NCBI GenBank assembly: GCA_963812775.1 | Contig: CAWEWH010000005.1 | Span: 558,001 to 622,000 of the forward strand | Length of the DNA: 64,000 nt | Direction: 5' to 3' | From: CAWEWH01 sp963812775 | GTDB taxonomy: Bacteria > Pseudomonadota > Alphaproteobacteria > Rhizobiales > Beijerinckiaceae | Part shown: positions 48,273 to 57,983 of the stretch, in pieces | How positions within the stretch are numbered: position 1 is the stretch's first letter | Layout of the letters: each line of letters opens with the position of its first letter | Made by a program: the position numbers and the translations under genes | The notes under the pieces: model-generated | Databases searched by the model: none | What the model was told of the DNA's origin: nothing | What the model saw: only the letters and a program-made list of their open reading frames with translations

Positions 48273-50022
48273 ATGGGTGAGACCGTTGGCCGACGGACGT
48301 TCAAGGCCATTCTGATCAAGCCGTCGCACTATGACGACGACGGCTATGTCATCCAGTGGATGCGCTCGACCATCCCGTCGAACAGCCTTGCCAGCGTCTA
48401 TGGCCTGATCACCGAATGCGGCGAGAACCGCGTCCTCGGACCTGACGTCGATATCGACATCGAAGCCTATGACGAGTGCAACACCGTCATCGACGTGAAG
48501 GGCGCTATCAAGCGCATCCGCGCCGCCGGCCAAGGCTTCGTCGGCCTCGTCGGCGTGCAGTCCAACCAGTTCCCCCGGGCGCTCGACCTGGCGCGGCGCT
48601 TCCGCGCCGCCGGCATCCCGGTCGTGCTGGGCGGCTTCCATGTGTCCGGCTGTCTGTCGATGCTGCCGGAATTGCCGGACGGCTTGAAGGAGGCGCAGCG
48701 TCTCGGCGTCATCTTCTTTGCCGGCGAAGGCGAGGGCCGCATGGCGCCGCTGATCGCCGACATTGCGTCCGGCACGCCGAAGCCCGTCTATAATTATCTC
48801 GCCGACCTGCCCGACATGATGGCGGCCGTGCCGCCCATCCTGCCGCCGCACGTCGTGCAGCGCGTCTCCGGCCACTACACGTCCTTCGACGCCGGCCGCG
48901 GCTGCCCGTTCCAGTGCTCGTTCTGCACGATCATCAACGTCCAGGGACGCAAGTCGCGCTTCCGCACGCCTGACGACATCGAGAAGATCGTGCGCGAGAA
49001 TGCCGCCCACGGCATCACGCGCTTCTTCGTCACCGACGACAACTTTGCCCGCAACCGCAACTGGGAGCCGATCCTCGACCGGCTCGCGGAGCTGCGGCGC
49101 GAGGGGCTGAAGATCCGTCTCATCCTGCAGGTGGACACGCTTTGCCACCGCATCGACGGCTTCATCGCCAAGGCGGCCGCGGCGGGCTGCAACCTGGTGT
49201 TCATCGGGCTCGAGAACATCAATCCCGAAATCGCTGATGGGCGCCAAGAAGCGCCAGAACAAGATCTGGGAATATCGCGAGATGCTGCAGGCGTGGAAGC
49301 GCGCCGGGGTTATGACCTGGGCCGGCTACATCCTCGGCTTCCCCACCGACACGCCGCAATCGATCGCCCGCGACCTCGAGCTCATCAAGCGCGAATTGCC
49401 CATCGACATCCTGGAATTCTTCTTCCTGACGCCGCTGCCGGGCTCGGAGGACCACAAGAAGCTCTCCCTGAAGGGCGTCCCCATGGACCCCGACATGAAC
49501 AACTACGACCTCGAGCATGTGTGCACCGCGCACCCGGTCATGTCGGACGACGAGTGGCGCGGCGTTTATGCCGACGCCTGGTCGCGCTACTACACCGACG
49601 AGCACGTCGAGACGGTGATGCGCCGCGCTGCCGCGACCGGCCTGCGCGTCAGCAAGATCGCCGACGCCATGACGGTGTTCGCCGGCGCCTATGACATCGA
49701 GGGCGTGCATCCGCTGCAATTCGGCTTCGTGCGGCGCAAGATCAGGACCGAGCGCCGCCACGAGCTGCCGCTGGAGAATCCCCTCGTCTTCTATCCGCGC
49801 CGGGCTCTCGAATTCGCGCGCGCCGCCACGCAATGGTTCAAGCTGTTCCGGCGCTACCGGGCCATCATGAAGCGGGTCGAGGCTGATCCGAACCGGCTCA
49901 CCTATGTGGACGAGGCCCTGAAGCCGACGAGCGCCGAGGAGCATTCCTTCGTCGAGACCTTCCAGGATCTCATCCCACACACGCATGGGGCGCCGCAGCG
50001 CAAGCCCGCCGCGGCCGCGTGA
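48273..50022 (+). CDS. B12-binding domain radical SAM protein (one frame break)
   Basis: About 582 residues when repaired. The N-terminal B12-binding-like domain (RTFKAILIKPSHYDDDGYVI, LGGFHVSGCLSMLPEL) precedes the radical SAM motif RGCPFQCSFCTIINVQGR with the CxxxCxxC cluster site. YILGFPTDTPQSIARDLELI and the DILEFFFLTPLPGS segment are typical of the class B/HpnP-like group. Near 49229 one surplus A in GAAATCGCTG splits the frame; GAATCG would give PESLMGAKKRQNKIWEYREM. The ATG at 48273 has GGGGGA seven bases upstream. The substrate is unknown and no partner enzyme is adjacent. Confidence 0.85.
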
Positions 50023-50034
50023 TCTTCACGCGGA

Positions 50035-50328
50035 TCAGCCAAGGGAGCCGAGGCGTAGCTGCCACGGTCTCACGTCGACGATCCGCGAAATATCCTTGTC
50101 AACCCAGCAATCGTCGGCGAGCCGCGTGCAGACCTCCTCGGTCGTGGCGGCTCGCACGATCAGCAGGAATTCTCGCGTTCCCTCGAGCGGCCCGACCAGC
50201 AGCACGAAGCCGTCGTCGTAAAGCTTGTCCATGAATTCCGCGTGAGCCTGCCAGTCCTGCTGCTGCTCGAGCGGCAGGGCCTCGTTCCAGCCCGTTCCCC
50301 GTACGCGCTTGACTGCGAAAATCGTCAT
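50035..50328 (-). CDS. YciI-family protein
   Basis: 97 residues, cytosolic. The YCII pattern is ALPLEQQQDWQAHAEFMDKL, DDGFVLLVGPLEGTREFLLI and ADDCWVDKDISRIVDVRPW. Typical single-domain ferredoxin-like protein of unknown function; a conserved His is present in AHAEF. Convergent with the radical SAM gene (12 bp apart). Confidence 0.83.
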   Translation of the reverse strand: MTIFAVKRVRGTGWNEALPLEQQQDWQAHAEFMDKLYDDGFVLLVGPLEGTREFLLIVRAATTEEVCTRLADDCWVDKDISRIVDVRPWQLRLGSLG

Positions 50329-50403
50329 CGTCAGTTCCCGGCTTCACCAACATGGCTCAGAAGCACGACAGCCCTCGTCAGCAGTGCGCGGGGCACCGTC
50401 GGC

Positions 50404-51141
50404 TCAAGCCGTCGCGCTCAGCCTCTGCTCGATGCGCCCGAGCACGGCGTCCACCAGGATGGCGAGCAGCGCCACCACCAGGCAGCCTTCCACCACATAG
50501 GCGGTGTTGCCGTTGACGAGGCCGGCGATGATCGGATCGCCGAGGCTTGTCGCGCCGACGATGGAGCCGACCGTCGCAGTGCCGATGGCGATGACCACGC
50601 TGGAGCGTATGCCCGCCATGATCAGCGGCGCGGCGAGCGGCAGCTCGACGCGCCTCAGGATCTGGCGTGGCGACATTCCCATGCCGCGCGCCGCCTCGAC
50701 GGCTGACTGAGGCGTCGAATCGAGGGCCGCGAGCGTCGTCTGCAGCACCGGCAAGAGGCCGTAGAGCGTCAGCGCCGCGATGGTCGGCAGCGCCCCGAAG
50801 CCGATGAGCGGCACCGCAAGGCCGAGGACGGCCACCGGTGGCACGGTCTGGCCGAGTGCCACCAGGCCTTCGGCGATGGCGCGGAAATCGCGCGCGAAGC
50901 CGCGCGTCACGACGATCGCGCCGCCGGTTCCCAGCACGATGGCGATGGCGGCGGCGATCGACACGAGGCCGAGATGCGACAAGGCCAGCGCCGCGAAGCT
51001 CTGGCGATCGTAGATCGGCTTGGTGTTCTCGGGCGCCAGCGCCGCAACGAGCGGGCCGGCATGGGGCAGGGCGGCCACCAGCGCCACGAAGGCGACCGCG
51101 AGCCACAGCAGCGGGTCACGCACAAGGTGGCGCGTGCTCAC
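50404..51141 (-). CDS. osmoprotectant-type ABC transporter permease 2
   Basis: 245 residues from GTG at 51141. A 5-6 TM permease with the binding-protein-dependent signature EAARGMGMSPRQILRRVELP (EAA loop) and TSLGDPIIAGLVNGNTAY. It matches the OpuCD/YehY side of glycine betaine, choline or carnitine importers. It starts with a GTGA overlap of the ATPase stop and is the last gene of the four-gene unit. Confidence 0.9.
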   Translation of the reverse strand: MSTRHLVRDPLLWLAVAFVALVAALPHAGPLVAALAPENTKPIYDRQSFAALALSHLGLVSIAAAIAIVLGTGGAIVVTRGFARDFRAIAEGLVALGQTVPPVAVLGLAVPLIGFGALPTIAALTLYGLLPVLQTTLAALDSTPQSAVEAARGMGMSPRQILRRVELPLAAPLIMAGIRSSVVIAIGTATVGSIVGATSLGDPIIAGLVNGNTAYVVEGCLVVALLAILVDAVLGRIEQRLSATA

Positions 51142-52053
51142 CGGCGCACCAGGTCGGTCAGGCGCAGCGTCTTGACGCTGTCGCCGTCGCGGACCGCCAG
51201 ACGATCGGTGCGGCGTGCCACCATGAGCGACAGCGCTTCGCGCAGCGATGCGCCGGCGGGAATAGCCGGCTCGGCGGTCTCGCCCGCCTGCGCCCGGCTG
51301 CCCGCCGTCTCGACGGCCAGCAGCCTGAGCCCGAGCTCCGCGCCGCCCAGGAAGTCGCGCGCGAAGCTGCCGTCGGGCGCCTCGAGCACCTCGCGCGGCG
51401 TGCCGAGCGCCGCGAGCCGGCCCTTGTCCATGAGCCCGATGCGGCTCGCAAGCTTCAGCGCCTCGTCGACATCGTGGGTCACGAACACGACGGTCTTCTT
51501 GGTGCGCGCATGGATGGCCTTCATCTCGTCCTGCAGCGCGGCACGCGTTATCGGGTCGACGGCCCCGAAGGGCTCGTCCATGAGCAGGACCGGCGGATCG
51601 GCCGCGAGCGCCCGGGCCACGCCGACGCGCTGCTGCTGGCCGCCCGACAGGTGATGCGGAAAGAGCCGCGCCGTGCGCGCGTCGAGATGCAAGAGCTCGA
51701 GCAGCTCGGCCACCCGCGTCTCGATCCGCTCGTGTGGCCATCCAAGCAGCCGCGGCACGGTCGCAATGTTGTCGGCGACGCTCCAGTGCGGGAAGAGGCC
51801 GACCGACTGGATGACATAGCCGATGCCGCGCCTGAGCGTCTGCGGATCGACGCGTCGCCACGTCCTGGCCGCCGAGGAAGACGCGGCCGGCGCTCGGCGC
51901 GATGAGCGCGTTGATGAGCCGCAAGGTCGTCGTCTTGCCGCACCCGGACGGTCCGAGCAGCACGAAGAACTCGCCCTCGCCGATGCTGAGATCGAGGCCG
52001 TCGATGACGACGCGATCATCGTAGCGTTTGGCGATGTGCTCGAAGACGATCAC
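51138..52053 (-). CDS. osmoprotectant-type ABC transporter ATP-binding protein (one frame break)
   Basis: About 305 residues. Walker A VLLGPSGCGKTTTLRLINAL, Q-loop VIQSVGLFPHWSV, signature HLSGGQQQRVGVARALAAD, Walker B LLMDEPFGAVDP and H-loop FVTHDVDEALKLA, then a partial regulatory C-terminus (a CBS-like remnant). The first 62 residues are in a different frame from the rest; the shift is near 51860, in GCGACGCGTCGATCC, one surplus base. Energises uptake through the adjoining permeases. Confidence 0.88.
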
Positions 52054-53199
52054 CGGGCGCGCCTCCGCTCGCCGAGCCGTAGCAGACCGTCGACGACCGC
52101 CGCCATGGCGGCGATCGGCAGCACGCCGAGCAGCACGAGGTCGAGGGCGAATTGACCCATGCCTTGGAAGATGAAGGTGCCGAGGCCGCCGCCGCCGACG
52201 AGCGCCGCGAGCGCCGCGAGGCCGATCGCCTGCACGGCGGCGATGCGCAGGCCCGCCATGAAGGCCGGCAAGGCGAGCGGCGCCTCGATGTCGACGAGGA
52301 TGCGTTGCGGCGAAAGCCCCATGCCCCGTGCCGCCTCGATGGCGCCGCGGTCGACGCCGCCAAGACCGGCCTCGACATTGCGGGCGATCGGCAGCAGCAG
52401 ATACATGAGCACGGCAACCACTGCCGGCACGACGCCGGTGCCGCCGAAGCCGATGTCCCGCAGGGCTGGGAATTTCGCCGCAAGCGCCGCAAAGGGCGTG
52501 AGCAGCAGCGCGAACACGGCGATGGCCGGGATCACCTGCACGGTGTCGAGAACGGCGAAGATGGAGCCGCGCGTGCCGGCGCGCCGATACGCCAGGAGCC
52601 CAAGGCCGGCCCCGATGACGATGGCGGGCACGAGGGCGGCGAGCGCGATGACGCCGTGGCGCATCAAGGCGCCGTGGAATTCAGCGCTGCGGGCGGCATA
52701 TTCCTTCATCAGCGACAGGTCGTCGAGCCGTCCGGCGACGGTGAGCGCCGCGATGGCGGCAGCCGTCCCGAGCGGCACGGCGATACGCAGCGGCAAGGAC
52801 GCGGCGCGCGATGCGAGCGCGGTCCGCATCATGAAGCCGAGCGCGATGACGGCGATCCAGAAGCCGGGTCCGAAGGAGGTGCGCGCCGCCGGCGCCGCAC
52901 CTTCTGCGAGCCGCCGGGCGCCGGCTCCCGACGCGGCCACGATGGTCACGAGCGCGAGGCCGGCGATGAGCGCGATGGCCATGGCGTTGATGCGTCCGGC
53001 GGGGCGCAGGCCCATGACGGCGCCGACTGCCGACGAGCGCCACCAGCATGAGGGCCGACGGCAGATCGAACGCCGACCACAGGTCGAGCGGCCGACCGGA
53101 CAACAGCCGGTTGGGGGCGTGTGCGAGGACGCCGAGGCCGAGCAGCGCGGCAAGCGCCACGACGGCAAGGGCGACGATGACCGGCTGGCGCACGCTCAT
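52050..53199 (-). CDS. osmoprotectant-type ABC transporter permease 1 (one frame break)
   Basis: About 382 residues, longer than the usual 220-residue permease because an N-terminal hydrophobic domain of about 150 residues is present. It starts MSVRQPVIVALAVVALAALL at 53199. The C-terminal permease has AVLDTVQVIPAIAVFALLLT, EAARGMGLSPQRILVDIEAP and LVGGGGLGTFIFQG. The frame breaks near 53030 at GTCGGCAGTCGG, where one surplus G separates ALMLVALVG from AVMGLRPAGRINAMAIAL. It overlaps the ATPase start by 4 bp. Confidence 0.87.
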
Positions 53200-53217
53200 G
53201 CCAGAGATTTCAATCGA

Positions 53218-54134
53218 TCATTTCAGGAAGCCGCCCTTGACCAGATGGTCGCGCGCCACGTCGGCGGCGTTGCGTCCCTCGACCGAGATGGCGCCGTTGA
53301 GCTTTTGCAGCGTGGCGAGATCGAGGCTCTGGAAGATCGGCTCGAGAGCCTCCTTGATCTTGGGATGGCGCTTCAGCGTCTCGCTGCGCACCAGCGGCGC
53401 CGGCTCGTAGACGATCTGCGCGCCTTTGGGGTCGGCCATGACTACGAGGCCGACGGCGGCGAGTGCCCCGTCGGTGCCGTACACCATGGCGGCGCTGACA
53501 TTGTTGAGACCCTCCGCCGCCGCCCGGATGGTCGCGGATGTGTCGCCGCCGGACAGCACGAGCAGTTGCTCCGGCTTCAGCTTGAAATTGTAGACGCTCT
53601 GGAACGACGGGCAGCGCTGCGGCGCTCTCGACGAACTCGGCGGATGCCGCGAGTTTCACCTTGCCGCCGCGCTCGACGAAGCGGGCCGAAGTCCTCCATC
53701 GTCGCGAGATTGTTGGGCTTGGCCACGTCCTGGCGCACGGCGATTGCCCAGGTGTTGTTGGCGGGCGCCGGCTTCAGCCAGACAAGGCCGTTTCCGGCAT
53801 CGAGCTTGGCGACGGTCTCGTAAGCCGTGCGCGCGTCCTTCCAGGCGGGATCGTTCTCCTTCTGAAAGAAGAAGGCGCCGTTGCCGGTGTATTCCGGATA
53901 GATGTCGATCTCGCCCGCCTGGATGGCGCCGCGCACGATCTTGGTGGGGCCGAGCTGGATCTTGCGCTCCACCGGGATGCCCTGCTTCTCCAGCGCGAGC
54001 GCGATCATGTTGCCGAGCAGCGCGCCTTCGGTGTCGATCTTGGAGGCGACCACGACCTTGTCGGCGGCGTGCGCCGGCAGGGTGAGCGCCGCCAGCACGA
54101 GGGCGACTCGGAAGACCGATCTTGCTGGACGCAT
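53218..54134 (-). CDS. osmoprotectant-type substrate-binding protein (two frame breaks)
   Basis: About 304 residues when repaired. A signal peptide (FRVALVLAALTLPAHAADK) is followed by VVVASKIDTEGALLGNMIAL, GEIDIYPEYTGNGAFFFQK (the OpuAC/OsmF aromatic box region) and LKPAPANNTWAIAVRQDVA. The C-terminal lobe holds VLSGGDTSATIRAAAEGLNN and MVYGTDGALAAVGLVVMADP. Two surplus bases split it: TTCGGCCCGC near 53685 and CTGCCCGTCG near 53610. The ligand is probably glycine betaine, choline or a related quaternary amine, by family only. Confidence 0.87.
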
Positions 54135-54232
54135 GGCGCCCTCCTGTTTCCCACCCCCTCCATTAGGCGCCTCCCTTGACGGGGCGCAAGCCGTAAGGGA
54201 GCGTCCGACGCGCAGGACGCCAAGGGGGGATC

Positions 54233-55573
54233 ATGGCTGAACACAACTTCGTACCCAACGTTTTGTTCGGCCTGAGCCCGCTCTGGGTCTCCACCATCAT
54301 CCTCATTGTCGTCTACGCCTCGATTATCACCGAGAAGGTGAACCGCGCCACCATCGCGCTCATCGGCGGCGGCGTGATGATCGGCGTCGGGGTGCTCGAT
54401 CAGGCGGAGGCCATTCGGGGTATCGACTTCAACACCATCGCGCTGTTGACCGGCATGATGATCCTGGTGTCGGTGTCGCGCCGCTCAGGCATGTTCCAGT
54501 ATGTCGCCATCTGGGCGGCGCAGCGCGCCAAGGCGAGCCCGGCCGGCAGCCTGTTCCTGTTGTCCATCTGCACCGCCGTCCTCTCGGCGCTCCTCGACAA
54601 TGTCACGACCGTCCTGTTGATCGTGCCCGTGACCTTGGCGCTGACGCGCCAGCTTGAGTTGCCGCCCTATCCGTTCCTGTTCGCCGAGATCCTTGCGTCG
54701 AATATCGGCGGCACCGCCACGCTCATCGGCGATCCCCCCAATATCCTCATCGGCTCGCAGGTGGGCCTCACCTTCAACCAGTTCGTCGTTCACCTGACGC
54801 CGGTGATCATCGTCGTCATGGCCGTGCAGGCGCTGATGACGCATCTCGTGTGGGGCCGCCACATGGTGACCAGCGAGGCCGACAAGGCGCGCGTCATGGC
54901 GCTGAAGGCCACCGACACGATCGAGGACTGGCGGCTGCTCAAGCAGGCCCTCGTTATCCTCGGGCTCGTCATCGTCGCCTTCGTGTTTGCCAGGCAACTG
55001 CATCTTGAGCCCGGCACCATCGCCATCTTCGGGGCAGCCGTGCTGATGGCCATCGACAATTGGGAGCATCGCGGCGAGACGGAGACGCAGAACGTCCACC
55101 GCACGTTCGCCGACGTGGAGTGGGTCACCATCTTCTTCTTCGTCGGCCTGTTTATCGTCGTGCACGGCGTCGAGGTCGGCGGCCTGCTCAAGCTGATGGC
55201 CGACTGGCTCGTCAAGCTCACCGGCGGTGATCTTGCGACCACCGGCTACGCCATTCTGTGGTCGTCGGCCATCCTGTCGGCCATCGTCGACAACATCCCG
55301 TTCGTCGCCACCATGATCCCGCTGATCAAGAGCATGGCGCCCGCCTTCGGGGGCGCCGGCAACATCGAACCGCTTTGGTGGTGCCTGTCGCTCGGGGCGT
55401 GCCTCGGCGGCAATGGCACCCTGATCGGCGCCTCCGCCAATCTCACCGTTGCGGGGCTGGCGGAGCGCAACGGCGTGCCGTTCCGCTTCCTGACCTTCAC
55501 CTACTACGCCTTCCCGATGATGCTGGTGTCGATCGTCATCAGCCACATCTATGTGTGGCTGAGATACTTTTAA
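54233..55573 (+). CDS. ArsB/NhaD-family ion permease
   Basis: 446 residues, about eleven transmembrane segments. The family patterns are VNRATIALIGGGVMIGVGVL, NIGGTATLIGDPPNILIGSQ and SAIVDNIPFVATMIPLIKSM, the two re-entrant signatures of the ion-transporter superfamily. Members move Na/H, arsenite or anions; which applies is unclear. No arsR or arsC is nearby. It is divergent from the osmoprotectant operon, with 98 bp between the two start codons. Confidence 0.88.
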   Translation: MAEHNFVPNVLFGLSPLWVSTIILIVVYASIITEKVNRATIALIGGGVMIGVGVLDQAEAIRGIDFNTIALLTGMMILVSVSRRSGMFQYVAIWAAQRAKASPAGSLFLLSICTAVLSALLDNVTTVLLIVPVTLALTRQLELPPYPFLFAEILASNIGGTATLIGDPPNILIGSQVGLTFNQFVVHLTPVIIVVMAVQALMTHLVWGRHMVTSEADKARVMALKATDTIEDWRLLKQALVILGLVIVAFVFARQLHLEPGTIAIFGAAVLMAIDNWEHRGETETQNVHRTFADVEWVTIFFFVGLFIVVHGVEVGGLLKLMADWLVKLTGGDLATTGYAILWSSAILSAIVDNIPFVATMIPLIKSMAPAFGGAGNIEPLWWCLSLGACLGGNGTLIGASANLTVAGLAERNGVPFRFLTFTYYAFPMMLVSIVISHIYVWLRYF

Positions 55574-55585
55574 CGGCCCCGCTCT

Positions 55586-56395
55586 TCAGATGATCTTGGC
55601 GCGGATCGTTGTCGTGACGATCTCGGCCAGCACCACGACTGCGAAGATCACCACCAGCACCAGGCCGACCCGGTCCCAGTAGAGATTGCTCATCGCCGTA
55701 TCGAGCGCCACGCCGAGGCCGCCGGCTCCCACGAGGCCGAGGACGGCGGATTCGCGCACGTTGATGTCCCAGCGAAACAGCGAAACGGCAAGGAAGGCCG
55801 GCTTCACCTGCGGCCAGAAGCCCTTGATGAGCACGGCCCGCCATGGCGCGCCGGCCGCCACCAGCGCCTCGATCGGGCCTGGCCGCGCCTCCTCGATGGC
55901 CTCCGACAGGAACTTTCCGGTAAAACCGATGGAATGAACCGCGATGGCCAGCACGCCGGCCAGCGCCCCGGGGCCGAACACGGCGACGAAGAACAGCGCC
56001 CAGACGAGCGAGTGGATCGAGCGCGTCGCCACGAGGATGAAGCGCCCCGCCGCGTTGACCCAGCCAAACGGCGTCACATTGCGGGCCACCATCAGCGCCA
56101 CCGGCGTCGCCATCAGGACGGCGAGGATCGTCCCGAGCGTGGCGGTGTGCAGCGTCTCGATCAGCGCCGGATGCACGACGCCCGGATACCAGGCCCAGTC
56201 GATGGGCCACATGCGCACGAACAGGTCGGCGGTTTGGGTCGGCGCGTCGTAGAGGAATTCTGGGATGATCTCGATGCTTCTGAGCGACCACGCGAAGGCG
56301 GCCGCGGCGAGCAGCAGGAAGGCGGTGCGCCCGAGCCGCTCGCGCGGCGTAAAGCGCCGCCATTGCCTTGGGCGCGTCTCCACCGCGGCGCTCAT
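55586..56395 (-). CDS. phnE: phosphonate-type ABC transporter permease PhnE (second copy)
   Basis: 269 residues from ATG at 56395. Five or six TM helices: RTAFLLLAAAAFAWSLRSIE, ATLGTILAVLMATPVALMVA and VALFFVAVFGPGALAGVLAI-like stretches. The EAA loop reads GPIEALVAAGAPWRAVLIKG and VLGLVGAGGLGVALD. It overlaps the preceding permease by 4 bp and ends the four-gene transporter operon. Confidence 0.9.
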   Translation of the reverse strand: MSAAVETRPRQWRRFTPRERLGRTAFLLLAAAAFAWSLRSIEIIPEFLYDAPTQTADLFVRMWPIDWAWYPGVVHPALIETLHTATLGTILAVLMATPVALMVARNVTPFGWVNAAGRFILVATRSIHSLVWALFFVAVFGPGALAGVLAIAVHSIGFTGKFLSEAIEEARPGPIEALVAAGAPWRAVLIKGFWPQVKPAFLAVSLFRWDINVRESAVLGLVGAGGLGVALDTAMSNLYWDRVGLVLVVIFAVVVLAEIVTTTIRAKII

Positions 56396-57195
56396 TGATA
56401 GAGCCTGCGCATGAAGCCCGAGAACACTTCGCCCACCATCACGGCCGCGATGATGGCCAGCACGATGGTGAGCACGAAGTCGTAGTCGAAGCGTTGAAAG
56501 GCGGTGAACAGCGTTGCGCCGATGCCGCCGCCGCCCACCAGGCCGACCAGGGCGGAGTTGCGCAGGTTTGAATCGAGCTGATAGGCCGTGAAGCCGATGA
56601 AGCGCGCCAAGACCTGCGGCAGGACGCCCATGACGATGACGCTGAGGAACGGCGCGCCCGTCCCACGCAACGCCTCGATGGGCCGCATCGAGATTTCCTC
56701 TACCGCCTCGGCGAACAGCTTTGCGATGAAGCCGAGGGACGCGACGATGAGCGCCAGCACTCCCGCGATGGCCCCGAAGCCGACCGCCTTGACGAACAGG
56801 ATAGCGACGATGACCGGGTGGAAGGTGCGGCACAGGGCGATGACGAGCCGCGCTGCCCACGCGACTGGCTTCGGCATGAGGTTGCGTGACGCCATGAGCC
56901 CGAGCGGCAGCGCCAGCGCCACGCCCACGATGGTGGCGATGATGGCGATTTGCAGCGATTCCAGCATGCCTTGCTGCAGCAGCCGCAACTTGTCTGGCGC
57001 GAAATTGGGTGGCAGCATGCGGCCGATGAAACGCGCGCCTTGATCGAGGCCTTGCACGAAGCGCTCGAAGCGGAAGTCAAGCGTCTGCGCCGCATAGATG
57101 ATGTAGCCGGCCACGATGACGGCGCCGACGCGGAACAGCCAGTTGGGCGGCAAGGTCCGCGCCCGCAGCGAAGTGGGGGCCGCAGCGTCGCTCAT
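56392..57195 (-). CDS. phnE: phosphonate-type ABC transporter permease PhnE (first copy)
   Basis: 267 residues from ATG at 57195. TM segments include FRVGAVIVAGYIIYAAQTLD and GMLESLQIAIIATIVGVALA; the EAA loop is RPIEALRGTGAPFLSVIVMG and LVGLVGGGGIGATLF. With the second PhnE it forms a heterodimeric membrane channel, the arrangement common in Rhizobiales. It overlaps phnC and phnE2 by 4 bp each. Confidence 0.91.
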   Translation of the reverse strand: MSDAAAPTSLRARTLPPNWLFRVGAVIVAGYIIYAAQTLDFRFERFVQGLDQGARFIGRMLPPNFAPDKLRLLQQGMLESLQIAIIATIVGVALALPLGLMASRNLMPKPVAWAARLVIALCRTFHPVIVAILFVKAVGFGAIAGVLALIVASLGFIAKLFAEAVEEISMRPIEALRGTGAPFLSVIVMGVLPQVLARFIGFTAYQLDSNLRNSALVGLVGGGGIGATLFTAFQRFDYDFVLTIVLAIIAAVMVGEVFSGFMRRLYQ

Positions 57196-57983
57196 TCGTG
57201 CCAATCCTCGCCGCCATAGATGTCGCCGAGCTGCTCGTCCTTGAGCGCGCCTGGCGGGCCATCGAACACGATGGCGCCTTTCGACATGCCGACGATGCGG
57301 CTGGCGAAGCGACGGGCGAGCGCCACGTTGTGGATATTGACGACCACCGGGATGCTGCGCTCGATGGCGATCCGCTGCAGCAGCTCCATCACCTCGACGG
57401 ATGTGCGTGGATCTAGCGACGACGTGGGTTCGTCGGCGAGCACGAGGTCGGGCTCCTGCATGACGGCCCGCGCGATGCCGACGCGCTGGCGCTGGCCGCC
57501 CGACAGCTGGTCGGCGCGCCGCGCGGCGAAGTCGGCAAGCCCGACCGTGTCGAGCAGCGCAAAAGCCCGCGCGATGTCGGCGTCCGCGAAGCGCCGCAGC
57601 CAGGCGCGCCAGACCGGCACGTAGCCGAGCCGCCCGCACAGCACGTTCTCCATCACCGACAGTCGCTCCACGAGGTTGTATTCCTGGAACACCATGCCGA
57701 TCCGCCGCCGCGCCTGCCGCAGCGGCTTGCCCGACAATTTCGCGAGGTCAAGGCCCGCGAAGAGGATCTCGCCCGACGTAGGATCGACGAGCCGGTTGAC
57801 GCAACGGATCAGCGTCGACTTGCCCGTACCTGACGGGCCGATAATCGCCGTGATGCCGGCGCCCGCGATGGCGAGCGAGATGTCGCCGAGCACTGGCTGG
57901 CCGGGCGTGTATTCCTTGCGCAGATGACGGATGACGAGGGCGCCGTTGGCGCCCCCACTCGCTTGCGGCGCGGCCTCGCTCAC
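57192..57983 (-). CDS. phnC: phosphonate-type ABC transporter ATP-binding protein PhnC
   Basis: 263 residues. Walker A AIIGPSGTGKSTLIRCVNRL, Q-loop GMVFQEYNLVERLSVMENVL, signature DQLSGGQRQRVGIARAVMQE, Walker B LVLADEPTSSLDP and H-loop VNIHNVALARRFA. The Q-x-x-N-L-V-x-x-x-S-V-x-x-N-V-L stretch is the PhnC hallmark. It overlaps phnD and phnE1 by 4 bp. Confidence 0.94.
   Translation of the reverse strand: MSEAAPQASGGANGALVIRHLRKEYTPGQPVLGDISLAIAGAGITAIIGPSGTGKSTLIRCVNRLVDPTSGEILFAGLDLAKLSGKPLRQARRRIGMVFQEYNLVERLSVMENVLCGRLGYVPVWRAWLRRFADADIARAFALLDTVGLADFAARRADQLSGGQRQRVGIARAVMQEPDLVLADEPTSSLDPRTSVEVMELLQRIAIERSIPVVVNIHNVALARRFASRIVGMSKGAIVFDGPPGALKDEQLGDIYGGEDWHE

Noticed and set aside
54233..55573. 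Arsenic resistance operon
   Set aside because: The permease belongs to the ArsB/NhaD group, but arsR, arsC and arsA are absent and the family includes Na/H antiporters.
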